From assembly GCF_007752345.1 (NCBI RefSeq), contig NZ_CP036299.1:4746001-4810000 (forward strand): 64,000 bases of DNA, given 5' to 3'. This document shows, in pieces, positions 36,433 to 44,513 of the stretch; the first letter of the stretch is position 1; each line of letters opens with the position of its first letter. A program made the translations under genes and the position numbers. Under the pieces are notes generated by a model. It searched no databases. It was not told the origin of the DNA and saw only the letters and a list, made by a program, of their open reading frames with translations. The stretch comes from Planctopirus ephydatiae. GTDB taxonomy: Bacteria > Planctomycetota > Planctomycetia > Planctomycetales > Planctomycetaceae.

Positions 36433-36544
36433 AGTCAAGAATCCTTTGGCAATGACGGAGGATCTTTCGGGGAGCGAAACAGAGAGTTCTGGACGGAATA
36501 TACAGGTTCAACAAGACCCACACGTGGGTCACACCGGAAGTGGG

Positions 36545-37393
36545 CTATCTGCCTGCATCCGCTTCTTCCATTTTCAGTTCGGAATTGAAGGTTCCAAGCT
36601 GCTCTTTCGGTGGGAGATGCTCGCTCAATTGAAACTTGGGGCGCTCATGGGAGTTGACGAAGGCTGCCAGGTCGAGAGCTTCCTGTTCAGTGAGGTCGGT
36701 TTCGTCCAATGGCATCGCGACTTTCAGCCACGAAGCCAGCTGGACGACATTTGCTAATCCTGCCCCGTCGTTAAACGACCGAGCGCCCCAGACTGGCGGA
36801 TTCTCCTTATCACCTTGTCCATTCTTGGCATGGCAGCTTGCACAGCGAACTGAATACAGTCCTTCCCCTCGCTGACGGTTGGCTTGAGTGATATCCACTT
36901 TCAGTTGCGGGACCGCGTGGGGACCGGCGGGCCGTTCTGGGTTCATGCGGATCGGCTGGTCTGTGGATAGCCAGGTGATGTAGGCCGAAATGGAGACTGA
37001 CACTTCACTCCCCAGTGGCGGGCGGATGCCGTTGCAGCTTCGCATGAAGCAGTTGAGGATGCGGTCTTCGAGCGTGATGACGGTCTTCTCGCGCGGCGAC
37101 CACGCGGGATAGGCGGTCGCGACCCCAAGAAACGAAGCCGCCTGCGGATCGGTCCCATTCTTCAGGTGACAGGATGTGCAGTTGAGAGCGTTGCCGACAA
37201 ACGGCTGGGACAAGCGATGACTCGTCGTGTTCTCGACGAGATCCCTGCCCAGTCGGATTGCATCGCCCAATGGTCCCTCAGGAATCGAACGCAGGATGCT
37301 TGATGACTTCTGATCCTCGGCTTGCCCAACCCACGACATTCCGCCGAAGGCGACGATGAGTCCGCAAATCGCCAGCAAAAGATTGCGTTGCAT
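36545..37393 (-). CDS. TsdA-like diheme cytochrome c (thiosulfate dehydrogenase family)
   Basis: 282 residues with signal peptide (LLLAICGLIVAFGGMSWVGQA). Two haem-binding motifs, CTSCH at 72-76 and CASCH at 184-188. The spacing motifs GRDLVENT, FVGNALNCTSCHLKNG, RILNCFMRSCNGIRPP, YITWLS and the late PVWGARSFNDGAGL and NSHERPKF follow the TsdA family pattern. TsdA converts thiosulfate to tetrathionate (or the reverse) in the periplasm. In this operon thiosulfate is the expected product of persulfide oxidation plus rhodanese, so this enzyme would dispose of it. Direction of catalysis cannot be told from sequence. Confidence 0.78.
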   Translation of the reverse strand: MQRNLLLAICGLIVAFGGMSWVGQAEDQKSSSILRSIPEGPLGDAIRLGRDLVENTTSHRLSQPFVGNALNCTSCHLKNGTDPQAASFLGVATAYPAWSPREKTVITLEDRILNCFMRSCNGIRPPLGSEVSVSISAYITWLSTDQPIRMNPERPAGPHAVPQLKVDITQANRQRGEGLYSVRCASCHAKNGQGDKENPPVWGARSFNDGAGLANVVQLASWLKVAMPLDETDLTEQEALDLAAFVNSHERPKFQLSEHLPPKEQLGTFNSELKMEEADAGR

Positions 37394-37412
37394 GTCGACG
37401 ATGTTCCTTGAT

Positions 37413-39050
37413 CTATTGAACTGGAATGTAGGAGTAGCCGTCGGTTTGTTTGTTGATGACCGCGGTCAGGGCGGCAGCGGCAATGGGAACCCCGTCAGTG
37501 ACTTCGCCATCTGGGAAACCTTTGTAGTTGAGGGCCTGGCCGCACACGAGGACTTCCACGCCCGCCTTCTGGAGTTCGCGGATCAACGGGAGATTGGGGT
37601 TCTGCTCAACCTGAAAACGCTCCTTGTAGGCTGCGTCATTCAAGACGGACTTGGTGGCTTCGCCGTGCAGCACAATCGTGATCTTCACGTCCTGGGCTTT
37701 CAGTCCGGCCACCCCGTAGAGATTGAGCAGTCGGGCGACGCGATCGAGCCCTTTGTTGACATCGGCGGGCTTGGCATCAGCGGTGGCATCGAACACCACC
37801 TTGGCACCTGCCCGTGGTTGTTCGACTGCTTTAGGACGGGGCAGAACCCCGCCGTGCTTCGGAATGATCGGAAACTCCAGCTTCGGAGCGGCTGGCAGAA
37901 CGGCCGGCACGGGATGATTCTTGTGCGCCTCATCGAATCCATGAGCGACAAACTGACTGACGACCTCGGCATGAGCCTGGATCAATCTGACTACCGCTTT
38001 GTCATCAGACGTTTCGACGACCTTGACGCCTTGCTCGGTCTTTTCGACCGTCATCTTGATGCTGGCGTGCTTCTGGAAGATCGCGACGAACAATTCATCC
38101 CAGAATCGGAGCCCGCGCCCGTCCTTAATCCGCTGGTGCATGGACGCGACATGCTCCTGGATTTTTGTGGCAACTTCCTTGTTGTCGGACTCCGTCAGCG
38201 TTTCGACACCGTTGTCGAGCCGTTTGACCGAGCGGCGAATCTCCTTATGGTGATCGAGAAGGAAATGGAACACGTCCTGATCCGCCCGCATCTCCGGGCC
38301 AGGGCCACGGCCCATTCCCCGACCGCGTCCTGGGCGAGGTTCTGTGGCCGTGTTGGCGGGAGTGGGCTTTTCAAAGACGACGAAATAGTTCTCCTTGAGC
38401 AGTTCCCGCTCTTCGTAGACCTTCTTGAGACCCGTTTGAAGGATCTCCGCCTCGAAGACTTCCTGTCCCGCCCGCACGTGGTTCATGACCCAGTCGGTGC
38501 TCGACCCATCAACACGACGAAAGTCCACCAGAATGACCCGTCCGCCCGGTTTCAATGCCCGGTGCAGCGACGCCATCGTCTTGAGTGGAAACTCGAAATG
38601 GTGGTAGGTATCGCAGATGAACGCGACATCGACCGATTCAGGCGGCAGTTCCGTCGAATCGGCTTTGCTGAGCAATGTTTCCACATTCCGTTGTCCCGCA
38701 TCACGGCTGGTTGCCAGAATGTGATCGAGAAACTTCTGCGCGATATCGACGGCAATCACCTTTCCGTCTTTTCCCACAGCTTCTGAAAACAACCGAGTGA
38801 ACAGGCCGGTTCCTGCCCCGATGTCGGCCACCGTCTGCCCTGGCTGAATCTCGCAGGCCGCCACGATCTCTTTACGGTGGGAGAAGACCTCGCGACTCTC
38901 GACCTCAAACTTGCCGAGAAACTCTTTCGGGTCGGGTTCGCGAAAGGAGTCATTGATGCCGGGCTTCACGCTTTTCTCTTGCGCTACGCCGACTGCAACG
39001 CAAGAAGCGGCGCATGCCAGAACGCCGAACATGTGAACAATACGATTCAT
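37413..39050 (-). CDS. exported three-domain fusion: SAM methyltransferase + helical domain + DsrE-like
   Basis: A 545-residue protein with a signal peptide (VHMFGVLACAASCVAVGVA). Residues ~50-225 are a class I methyltransferase: motif I VADIGAGTGLFTRLF, acidic VIAVDIA, then GGRVILVDF. A Pro/Gly/Arg linker (RPGRGRGMGRGPGP) leads to an alpha-helical domain (~255-385, HHKEIRRSVKRLDNGVETL and a second similar half ASIKMTVEKTEQGVKVVE). Residues ~415-545 resemble the DsrE/DsrF-like fold (AKVVFDATADAKP, ITIVLHGEAT, LIRELQKAGVEVLVCGQAL with Cys in the DsrE position). Signal peptide on a SAM-dependent domain is odd. Lies between the sulfide oxidoreductase and the TsdA-like gene. Function unknown. Confidence 0.7.
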   Translation of the reverse strand: MNRIVHMFGVLACAASCVAVGVAQEKSVKPGINDSFREPDPKEFLGKFEVESREVFSHRKEIVAACEIQPGQTVADIGAGTGLFTRLFSEAVGKDGKVIAVDIAQKFLDHILATSRDAGQRNVETLLSKADSTELPPESVDVAFICDTYHHFEFPLKTMASLHRALKPGGRVILVDFRRVDGSSTDWVMNHVRAGQEVFEAEILQTGLKKVYEERELLKENYFVVFEKPTPANTATEPRPGRGRGMGRGPGPEMRADQDVFHFLLDHHKEIRRSVKRLDNGVETLTESDNKEVATKIQEHVASMHQRIKDGRGLRFWDELFVAIFQKHASIKMTVEKTEQGVKVVETSDDKAVVRLIQAHAEVVSQFVAHGFDEAHKNHPVPAVLPAAPKLEFPIIPKHGGVLPRPKAVEQPRAGAKVVFDATADAKPADVNKGLDRVARLLNLYGVAGLKAQDVKITIVLHGEATKSVLNDAAYKERFQVEQNPNLPLIRELQKAGVEVLVCGQALNYKGFPDGEVTDGVPIAAAALTAVINKQTDGYSYIPVQ

Positions 39051-39107
39051 GACAGAGTGCTCCTTAGCGATGAGAAGAGAATTCAGTTCCGGATTCCGAA
39101 TTTTGAT

Positions 39108-40304
39108 CTACATGCGGCCTTTCAGCATTCCGTGCCAATAGAAGACGGGCAGCAGATATCGCTTAAGAATCCACATGCTCCAGCGTTCTTTCGATTGGTC
39201 GACCGGGAATGTCTCGGCGGGTTGCTTGTCGTAGTCGAATTCGGCCAGCACCAGCTTGCCGATGCCCGTCACCACGGGACACGAGGTATAGCCATCGTAC
39301 TTCGTACTCAGTGGTTGGCCTTGCATCGCTGCAAGAAGGTTTTTGACGACGACCGGTGCCTGCTTGCGGATAGCGGCACCGGTTTTGGATGTCGGCAGAT
39401 TGCTGCAATCGCCCAGGGCGAAGACATTCGCGAACCGGACGTGGCGAAGTGAGTCTTTATCGATCTCGACCCATCCCTGCTTGTCCGCGATCGCGCTCCT
39501 CGCGATGAAGCCGGGCGGCCCCATGGGTGGGGTCACGTGCAAGAGGTCGAACGGAATGGTTACCGTCTCCTGCGTCTCGAGGTTGATGAAATCCGCCTCT
39601 TGGGACTCGGCTCGAATGGCAACGAGTTCGTGGCGGAAACGACATTCGATCTGCTTTCGGGCGATCACCTTGAGCAGGGTCGCCCGGTACTTTTCGACGG
39701 CGAATATGTTTTGTAGTGCCGAGGCGTAGATGATCTTCGTCTTATCCCGGACACCCGCTTCGCGGAACCGATCATCGGCCAGATACATGATTTTCTGCGG
39801 TGCACCGCCGCACTTGACTGCGCCGGAGGGATTAGTGAAGACCGCGTTGCCACCGCGAAAGTTGCGAATGGCCTCCCAGGTCGAATCGACGGTTGAATAC
39901 GAGTAGTTACTGCAGACACCATGTTTGCCGATCGACTCTCGCAGGCCGGGAATCTGGTCCCAATTGACCTGCAATCCAGCAGCGACCACCAGCCAATCGT
40001 AGGTGACGGTTTTGCCGTCCTGCGTCCGAATCGTGTTCTGTTCGGGGAGAAATTCGGAGACGGCGTCCCTAATCCAAGTCACGCCGCGCGGAATGACCGA
40101 GGCTTCCGTGTGTTCGGTGGCCTCTTTCTTTGCCAATCCGGCTCCCACCATCGTCCAGAGCGGCTGGTAGTAATGTTTGTCCGATGGCTCGATGACCGCC
40201 ACATCGCGGGAATTGAACCAGCCCCTCGTCAGTTGAGCGGCCACTGTAATGCCGGCTGTGCCGCCGCCGACGATGACGATTTGATGGTGAATGGTTTCAG
40301 ACAT
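39108..40304 (-). CDS. sqr: sulfide:quinone oxidoreductase
   Basis: ATG 40304 gives a 398-residue flavoprotein starting HHQIVIVGGGTAGITVAAQL. The pattern matches SQR of the eukaryotic/type II kind: HYYQPLWTMVGAGL, CSNYSYSTVDSTWEAI, TNPSGAVKCGGAPQKIMYLA (redox Cys), TPPMGPPGF, NVFALGDCSNLPTSKTGAAIRKQAPVV and TSCPVVTGIGKLVLAEFDY, ending with the amphipathic KRYLLPVFYWHGMLKG tail that attaches to the membrane. It oxidises sulfide to sulfane sulfur, passing electrons to quinone; the persulfide product feeds the dioxygenase and rhodaneses of this operon. Confidence 0.9.
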   Translation of the reverse strand: MSETIHHQIVIVGGGTAGITVAAQLTRGWFNSRDVAVIEPSDKHYYQPLWTMVGAGLAKKEATEHTEASVIPRGVTWIRDAVSEFLPEQNTIRTQDGKTVTYDWLVVAAGLQVNWDQIPGLRESIGKHGVCSNYSYSTVDSTWEAIRNFRGGNAVFTNPSGAVKCGGAPQKIMYLADDRFREAGVRDKTKIIYASALQNIFAVEKYRATLLKVIARKQIECRFRHELVAIRAESQEADFINLETQETVTIPFDLLHVTPPMGPPGFIARSAIADKQGWVEIDKDSLRHVRFANVFALGDCSNLPTSKTGAAIRKQAPVVVKNLLAAMQGQPLSTKYDGYTSCPVVTGIGKLVLAEFDYDKQPAETFPVDQSKERWSMWILKRYLLPVFYWHGMLKGRM

Positions 40305-40326
40305 GAGGTGATTCTTTACTCGGGGT

Positions 40327-41145
40327 TCAGGCACTGAGATTTTGAACGATGACAAAGACGGCCACCGCGAGGATGGCGATTACAAAGACTTTCTGGAGCG
40401 CGGGGCCGGACAACCGACGACCGATCTGCTGACCGGCAAATAACCCTGCAATCCCTCCAATGACGAACAGGACCGTGACCACCGGAGAGATGGCATGGCC
40501 GGCCCACAGTTGCGATGCGACGCCTGACACACTGACCAGCGCAATCACCATCAGGGACGTGCCGACAGCGCGGTGAATCGACATGCCGCTGAAAAGCACC
40601 AGGGCGGGGACAATGACGAAGCCACCCCCAACACCGAAGATTCCCGACAACACGCCGGTTAACACGCCCACGATGAGCAGCAACACGGCGCACCGCGAGT
40701 TCAAGATCAGAACCCCGGCAGCGTCACGCTGGCAGGTGGGACCATCCACCTGTTCCGGGGCCGGACAAGCTGGTCCAGGAATGACCGGATGCGAAGCCTG
40801 TTGCCAGAGTCGTATAGCGACAATCACCATCAGGCCGGCGAATGACAACAGCAGCACTGTCTCGGGCAGGAATCCAGCGATCCAGGTGCCCACCGGAGCG
40901 CCCACCATGCCTGCGGCTGCGAACAACAATCCGGTGCGGATCTCGACCTGACCCAGCTTCCAGCGATGTAGAAAACCAACGAATGAAGTCGCGCCAACAG
41001 CCGCGAGCGAGATCCCGACCGCTTCTCGTGCATCCACACCCAGTCCGTACACCAGCAACGGAACCGCGAAGATCGCTCCACCGCCACCGGTCAGTCCCAG
41101 CGATAAACCAACCACCATTCCGAAAATCAAGCTCAATGGTGCCAT
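40327..41145 (-). CDS. TauE/SafE family sulfite/organosulfur exporter
   Basis: The frame opens 49 codons upstream but ATG 41145 has AGGAAGG before it and starts a TM helix. 272 residues; about eight TM helices with the family motif GLSLGLTGGGGAIFAVPLLVYGLGVDAREAVG and a second copy GVLSGIFGVGGGFVIVPALVLF. TauE/SafE proteins export sulfite or sulfoacetate; in sulfide operons they probably remove sulfite made by persulfide dioxygenase. A His/Pro-rich loop with Cys (VIPGPACPAPEQ) lies between the halves. Confidence 0.85.
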   Translation of the reverse strand: MAPLSLIFGMVVGLSLGLTGGGGAIFAVPLLVYGLGVDAREAVGISLAAVGATSFVGFLHRWKLGQVEIRTGLLFAAAGMVGAPVGTWIAGFLPETVLLLSFAGLMVIVAIRLWQQASHPVIPGPACPAPEQVDGPTCQRDAAGVLILNSRCAVLLLIVGVLTGVLSGIFGVGGGFVIVPALVLFSGMSIHRAVGTSLMVIALVSVSGVASQLWAGHAISPVVTVLFVIGGIAGLFAGQQIGRRLSGPALQKVFVIAILAVAVFVIVQNLSA

Positions 41146-41191
41146 GATGCCTTCCTGAATCTCGTCGACTTTGCGATTGACCGACTTTCGA

Positions 41192-41446
41192 TCAATCCGC
41201 CGACTCCGACTTCTCGGGAATGCACAGTTTGTCTGCCGATTCGCGACACGCACCTCGCTGGGCGGTGACTCGCTTCCAGACGCCATAGCCAATCAAGGCT
41301 GGTGCGATCATGAAGCACAGGGGGCAGGTCACCCCCGCCAAGAATGCTGTGCCCGTCCCCACGGCTCCCAGCCCAGCACCGAGTGCCATGCAGGAGTTCG
41401 CTTCTCGGATTTCTGCGTTGCGGTCAGGTTGAAAAGAGTTAGTCAT
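41192..41446 (-). CDS. small membrane protein with CPLC motif (84 aa)
   Basis: ATG 41446 (GGGAGA upstream) is chosen instead of the frame opening at 41536. It overlaps the stop of the 57-aa gene (ATGA). Two hydrophobic segments (ALGAGLGAVGTGTAFLAG and FMIAPALIGYGVW) flank a CPLC motif (VTCPLCFM), reminiscent of the CxxC in small metal or mercury transporters. A Cys-containing tail follows (RGACRESADKLCIPEK). Probably a thiol- or metal-handling membrane protein serving the sulfide operon; family not recognised. Confidence 0.65.
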   Translation of the reverse strand: MTNSFQPDRNAEIREANSCMALGAGLGAVGTGTAFLAGVTCPLCFMIAPALIGYGVWKRVTAQRGACRESADKLCIPEKSESAD

Positions 41447-41616
41447 TGGAGTGTCTCCCACAAGGCACTGGCGATCAGCCAGACGACGACCAGCCCCCAG
41501 ACAATTACGCATGGGGAACAGATACCCGTTCGACAACCCCGTTCGTCACAGGCAGCTCCCGTTGCTGTCGGAACAGTGCTGGAATCCGGGACAATTTTGT
41601 GTCGTTCGATACTCAT
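41443..41616 (-). CDS. 57-residue Cys-rich tail-anchored membrane peptide
   Basis: Below the usual ORF size cutoffs but well supported: ATG 41616 has AGGGG seven bases upstream, and the stop overlaps the next start by ATGA. Sequence features: a polar N-terminus, four Cys in CDERGCRTGICSPC (residues 23, 28, 33, 36; spacing C-x4-C-x4-C-x2-C), then one TM helix (VIVWGLVVVWLIASALW). Both it and the next gene carry Cys near the membrane, so they may form a pair that binds metal or sulfane sulfur. Family not recognised. Confidence 0.7.
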   Translation of the reverse strand: MSIERHKIVPDSSTVPTATGAACDERGCRTGICSPCVIVWGLVVVWLIASALWETLQ

Positions 41617-41647
41617 AAGTTCGCCCCTATGCTTGGTCTATGGATAC

Positions 41648-43051
<1,404 letters not shown>

Positions 43052-43106
43052 GATCTTTTTCCTTCAGAGCAGGGGATGCGAGATGAGTGCAACGGTTCGC
43101 TTCCAC

Positions 43107-43700
43107 TTATCCGCAGCAGGATGACTTCGGGGCACAGGCGGCCCCGCTGCTCGGGGTTCCGACCGTCGGCGCTTTCGGAACTTGATTCCAAGGCATGCGG
43201 GCGAGAATCATCCCCATGCCACACGTGTCAGTGATTCCGGCGAACGTGAGACCCGCTCCGACGAAGGCCGACAATCCAATCCAGTACGGGCTGACGAACG
43301 CGCCGAGCACCGATCCGACCAGCACCAGCAAGCCCGCGGCGATCCGCACTTGCCGTTCGAGGGAAATGGCCTTCTGGCCACGGACGACAGGCAACCCCGC
43401 CTGATCCCACGCCTGCGTGCCGCCTTCGACGTTCACGACATTCGTGTAGCCCGCCGCGAGAAACTTCTCGCAAGCCTGCTTCCCGCGACTGCCCGAGCGA
43501 CAAATGACATACAGCGGCGCCGAGCCATTTCGACCGGAGGCAAGCTCCGTCGCGTTCAGCTGATCAAGTGGCACGTTGCGGGCGAAGTCTACGTGGACTT
43601 CGCGATACTCGACCGGCGTCCGAACATCGATCAGTTCGACCGACTGGCCCGATTGGACGAGGTCGTGCAGTTGCTTCGGAGACATCGTCGTGACGTTCAT
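43107..43700 (-). CDS. membrane rhodanese (rhodanese + DUF2892, YgaP-like)
   Basis: 197 residues. An N-terminal rhodanese domain (ELIDVRTPVEYREVHVDFARN, catalytic Cys in VICRSGSRGKQA) followed by the DUF2892 pair of TM helices (VRIAAGLLVLVGSVLGAFVS, GLSAFVGAGLTFAGITDTCGMGMIL) and a Cys-rich tail (ACAPKSSCCG). Matches E. coli YgaP, a membrane sulfurtransferase. First structural gene of the sulfur operon, behind a candidate ArsR operator. Confidence 0.9.
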   Translation of the reverse strand: MNVTTMSPKQLHDLVQSGQSVELIDVRTPVEYREVHVDFARNVPLDQLNATELASGRNGSAPLYVICRSGSRGKQACEKFLAAGYTNVVNVEGGTQAWDQAGLPVVRGQKAISLERQVRIAAGLLVLVGSVLGAFVSPYWIGLSAFVGAGLTFAGITDTCGMGMILARMPWNQVPKAPTVGTPSSGAACAPKSSCCG

Positions 43701-43730
43701 GTTGGACTCCCCATCTGGTGGTACTTGCCA

Positions 43731-43751
43731 ATAATAGACAGTTCGGGAACT
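43731..43751 (-). promoter_or_regulatory. candidate ArsR operator and -10 box before the sulfur operon
   Basis: AGTTC-GG-GAACT (43740-43751) is a perfect palindrome. On the minus strand it is followed by TATTAT at 43736-43731, 30 bases before the start of the rhodanese gene. A clear -35 is not seen. The left flank GATAGTTC is shared with the box in front of arsR. Confidence 0.6.
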
Positions 43752-43778
43752 ATCGACCTGTTGTGTTAAAAAAAGAGA

Positions 43779-44093
43779 CTACTTGCCTTTGCCGGAATCA
43801 AATCGGTCTTCAATGCACTTGAGAATGTGCTTCAAGTGCGGCTCAATAACGTGATAGTAAACCTTCCGCCCGTCCTTCTCGCTGGACAGGAATCCGCAGC
43901 GCTGCATCAGCCGCAAGTGCTCCGACGCCATCGCCGTGGGAAGCTCGCAGGCTTCCGCCAGTTCAGTAACGGTATGGTCGCCCTGCAGGAGCATCTGAAC
44001 CATCCGCAACCGGTGCGGGTGAGCCAGAACGCGGAGACACTCTGCTGCCTGCCCTAAGGCTTCCAAATTGGTCAATCGCTGTGTCGTGCTCAA
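43779..44093 (-). CDS. ArsR-family transcriptional repressor, sulfur-operon regulator
   Basis: 104 residues: LRVLAHPHRLRMVQMLLQGDHTV, then the winged helix TELAEACELPTAMASEHLRLMQRCGFL with recognition helix TAMASEHLRLM, and wing KDGRKVYYHV. Four Cys occur (in AAECLR, EACELP, QRCGF and LKCIED), allowing a metal- or persulfide-sensing disulfide as in SqrR/BigR, though positions differ from those I recall. It precedes the sulfur operon in the same direction and its own promoter has a palindrome. I infer derepression by sulfide or persulfide. Confidence 0.85.
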   Translation of the reverse strand: MSTTQRLTNLEALGQAAECLRVLAHPHRLRMVQMLLQGDHTVTELAEACELPTAMASEHLRLMQRCGFLSSEKDGRKVYYHVIEPHLKHILKCIEDRFDSGKGK

Positions 44094-44120
44094 GACTCTC
44101 TCTCCTCTCCTCGATGCTCA

Positions 44121-44148
44121 ATTATATCGGAAACTTCCGAACTATCAA
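44121..44148 (-). promoter_or_regulatory. arsR promoter with embedded palindromic operator
   Basis: On the minus strand: TTGATA (44148-44143), 16-base spacer, TATAAT (44126-44121). The spacer holds the perfect palindrome CGGAA-AC-TTCCG (44128-44139). The start codon is 28 bases beyond the -10. A repressor bound here would block RNA polymerase, so this is autoregulation. It shares GATAGTTC with the other box. Confidence 0.75.
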
Positions 44149-44513
44149 GTAGTCTTTCTGGAGAGGATCTCGATTTCTTCGGAATCGATGGGTCAACGTG
44201 AAAAAATGACAGAAGAAAATCGCGGAAGCGATCCGCGACCGACAAAGCAGCGTTCGACGTGGGGAGAGTCTCAAGTAGCGTCCGGGAGGCTTGCATTCGC
44301 CGGACTCGGCAAGCACTTCGAGTGCCGTCCTGAGTTTTGGAGTTCTCGTCTCGGCCCGGCTACGATGTCTTCGTCGCTCGACCGTGTCGAGGTGCCCGTC
44401 TAGCACCGCGCGAAACAATCAGTTGTCTCGTCGTCTCGCCCCGTTCTGGGTTAGAGACGACTGAGTGGGCTCGACCGGTCGCCGAGGACATGTTTGTGAG
44501 CTGCAGGACGCAA
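44149..44513. other. gap upstream of arsR, no gene seen
   Basis: Two short hairpins are visible, e.g. TCGCGG-AAGCGAT-CCGCGA (about 44219-44237). No coding frame with an RBS is supported. It separates the 3' end of the large EF-hand protein gene from the arsR promoter. Confidence 0.35.

Noticed and set aside
37356-38786. 476-codon open frame on the plus strand
   Set aside because: It is antisense to the methyltransferase/DsrE fusion, whose motifs are clear; the frame shows no domain and arises from codon bias.
43779-44093. ArsR as arsenic-resistance regulator
   Set aside because: No arsenite transporter or arsenate reductase gene lies nearby; the linked genes are all for sulfide and persulfide, so a sulfur sensor is more likely.
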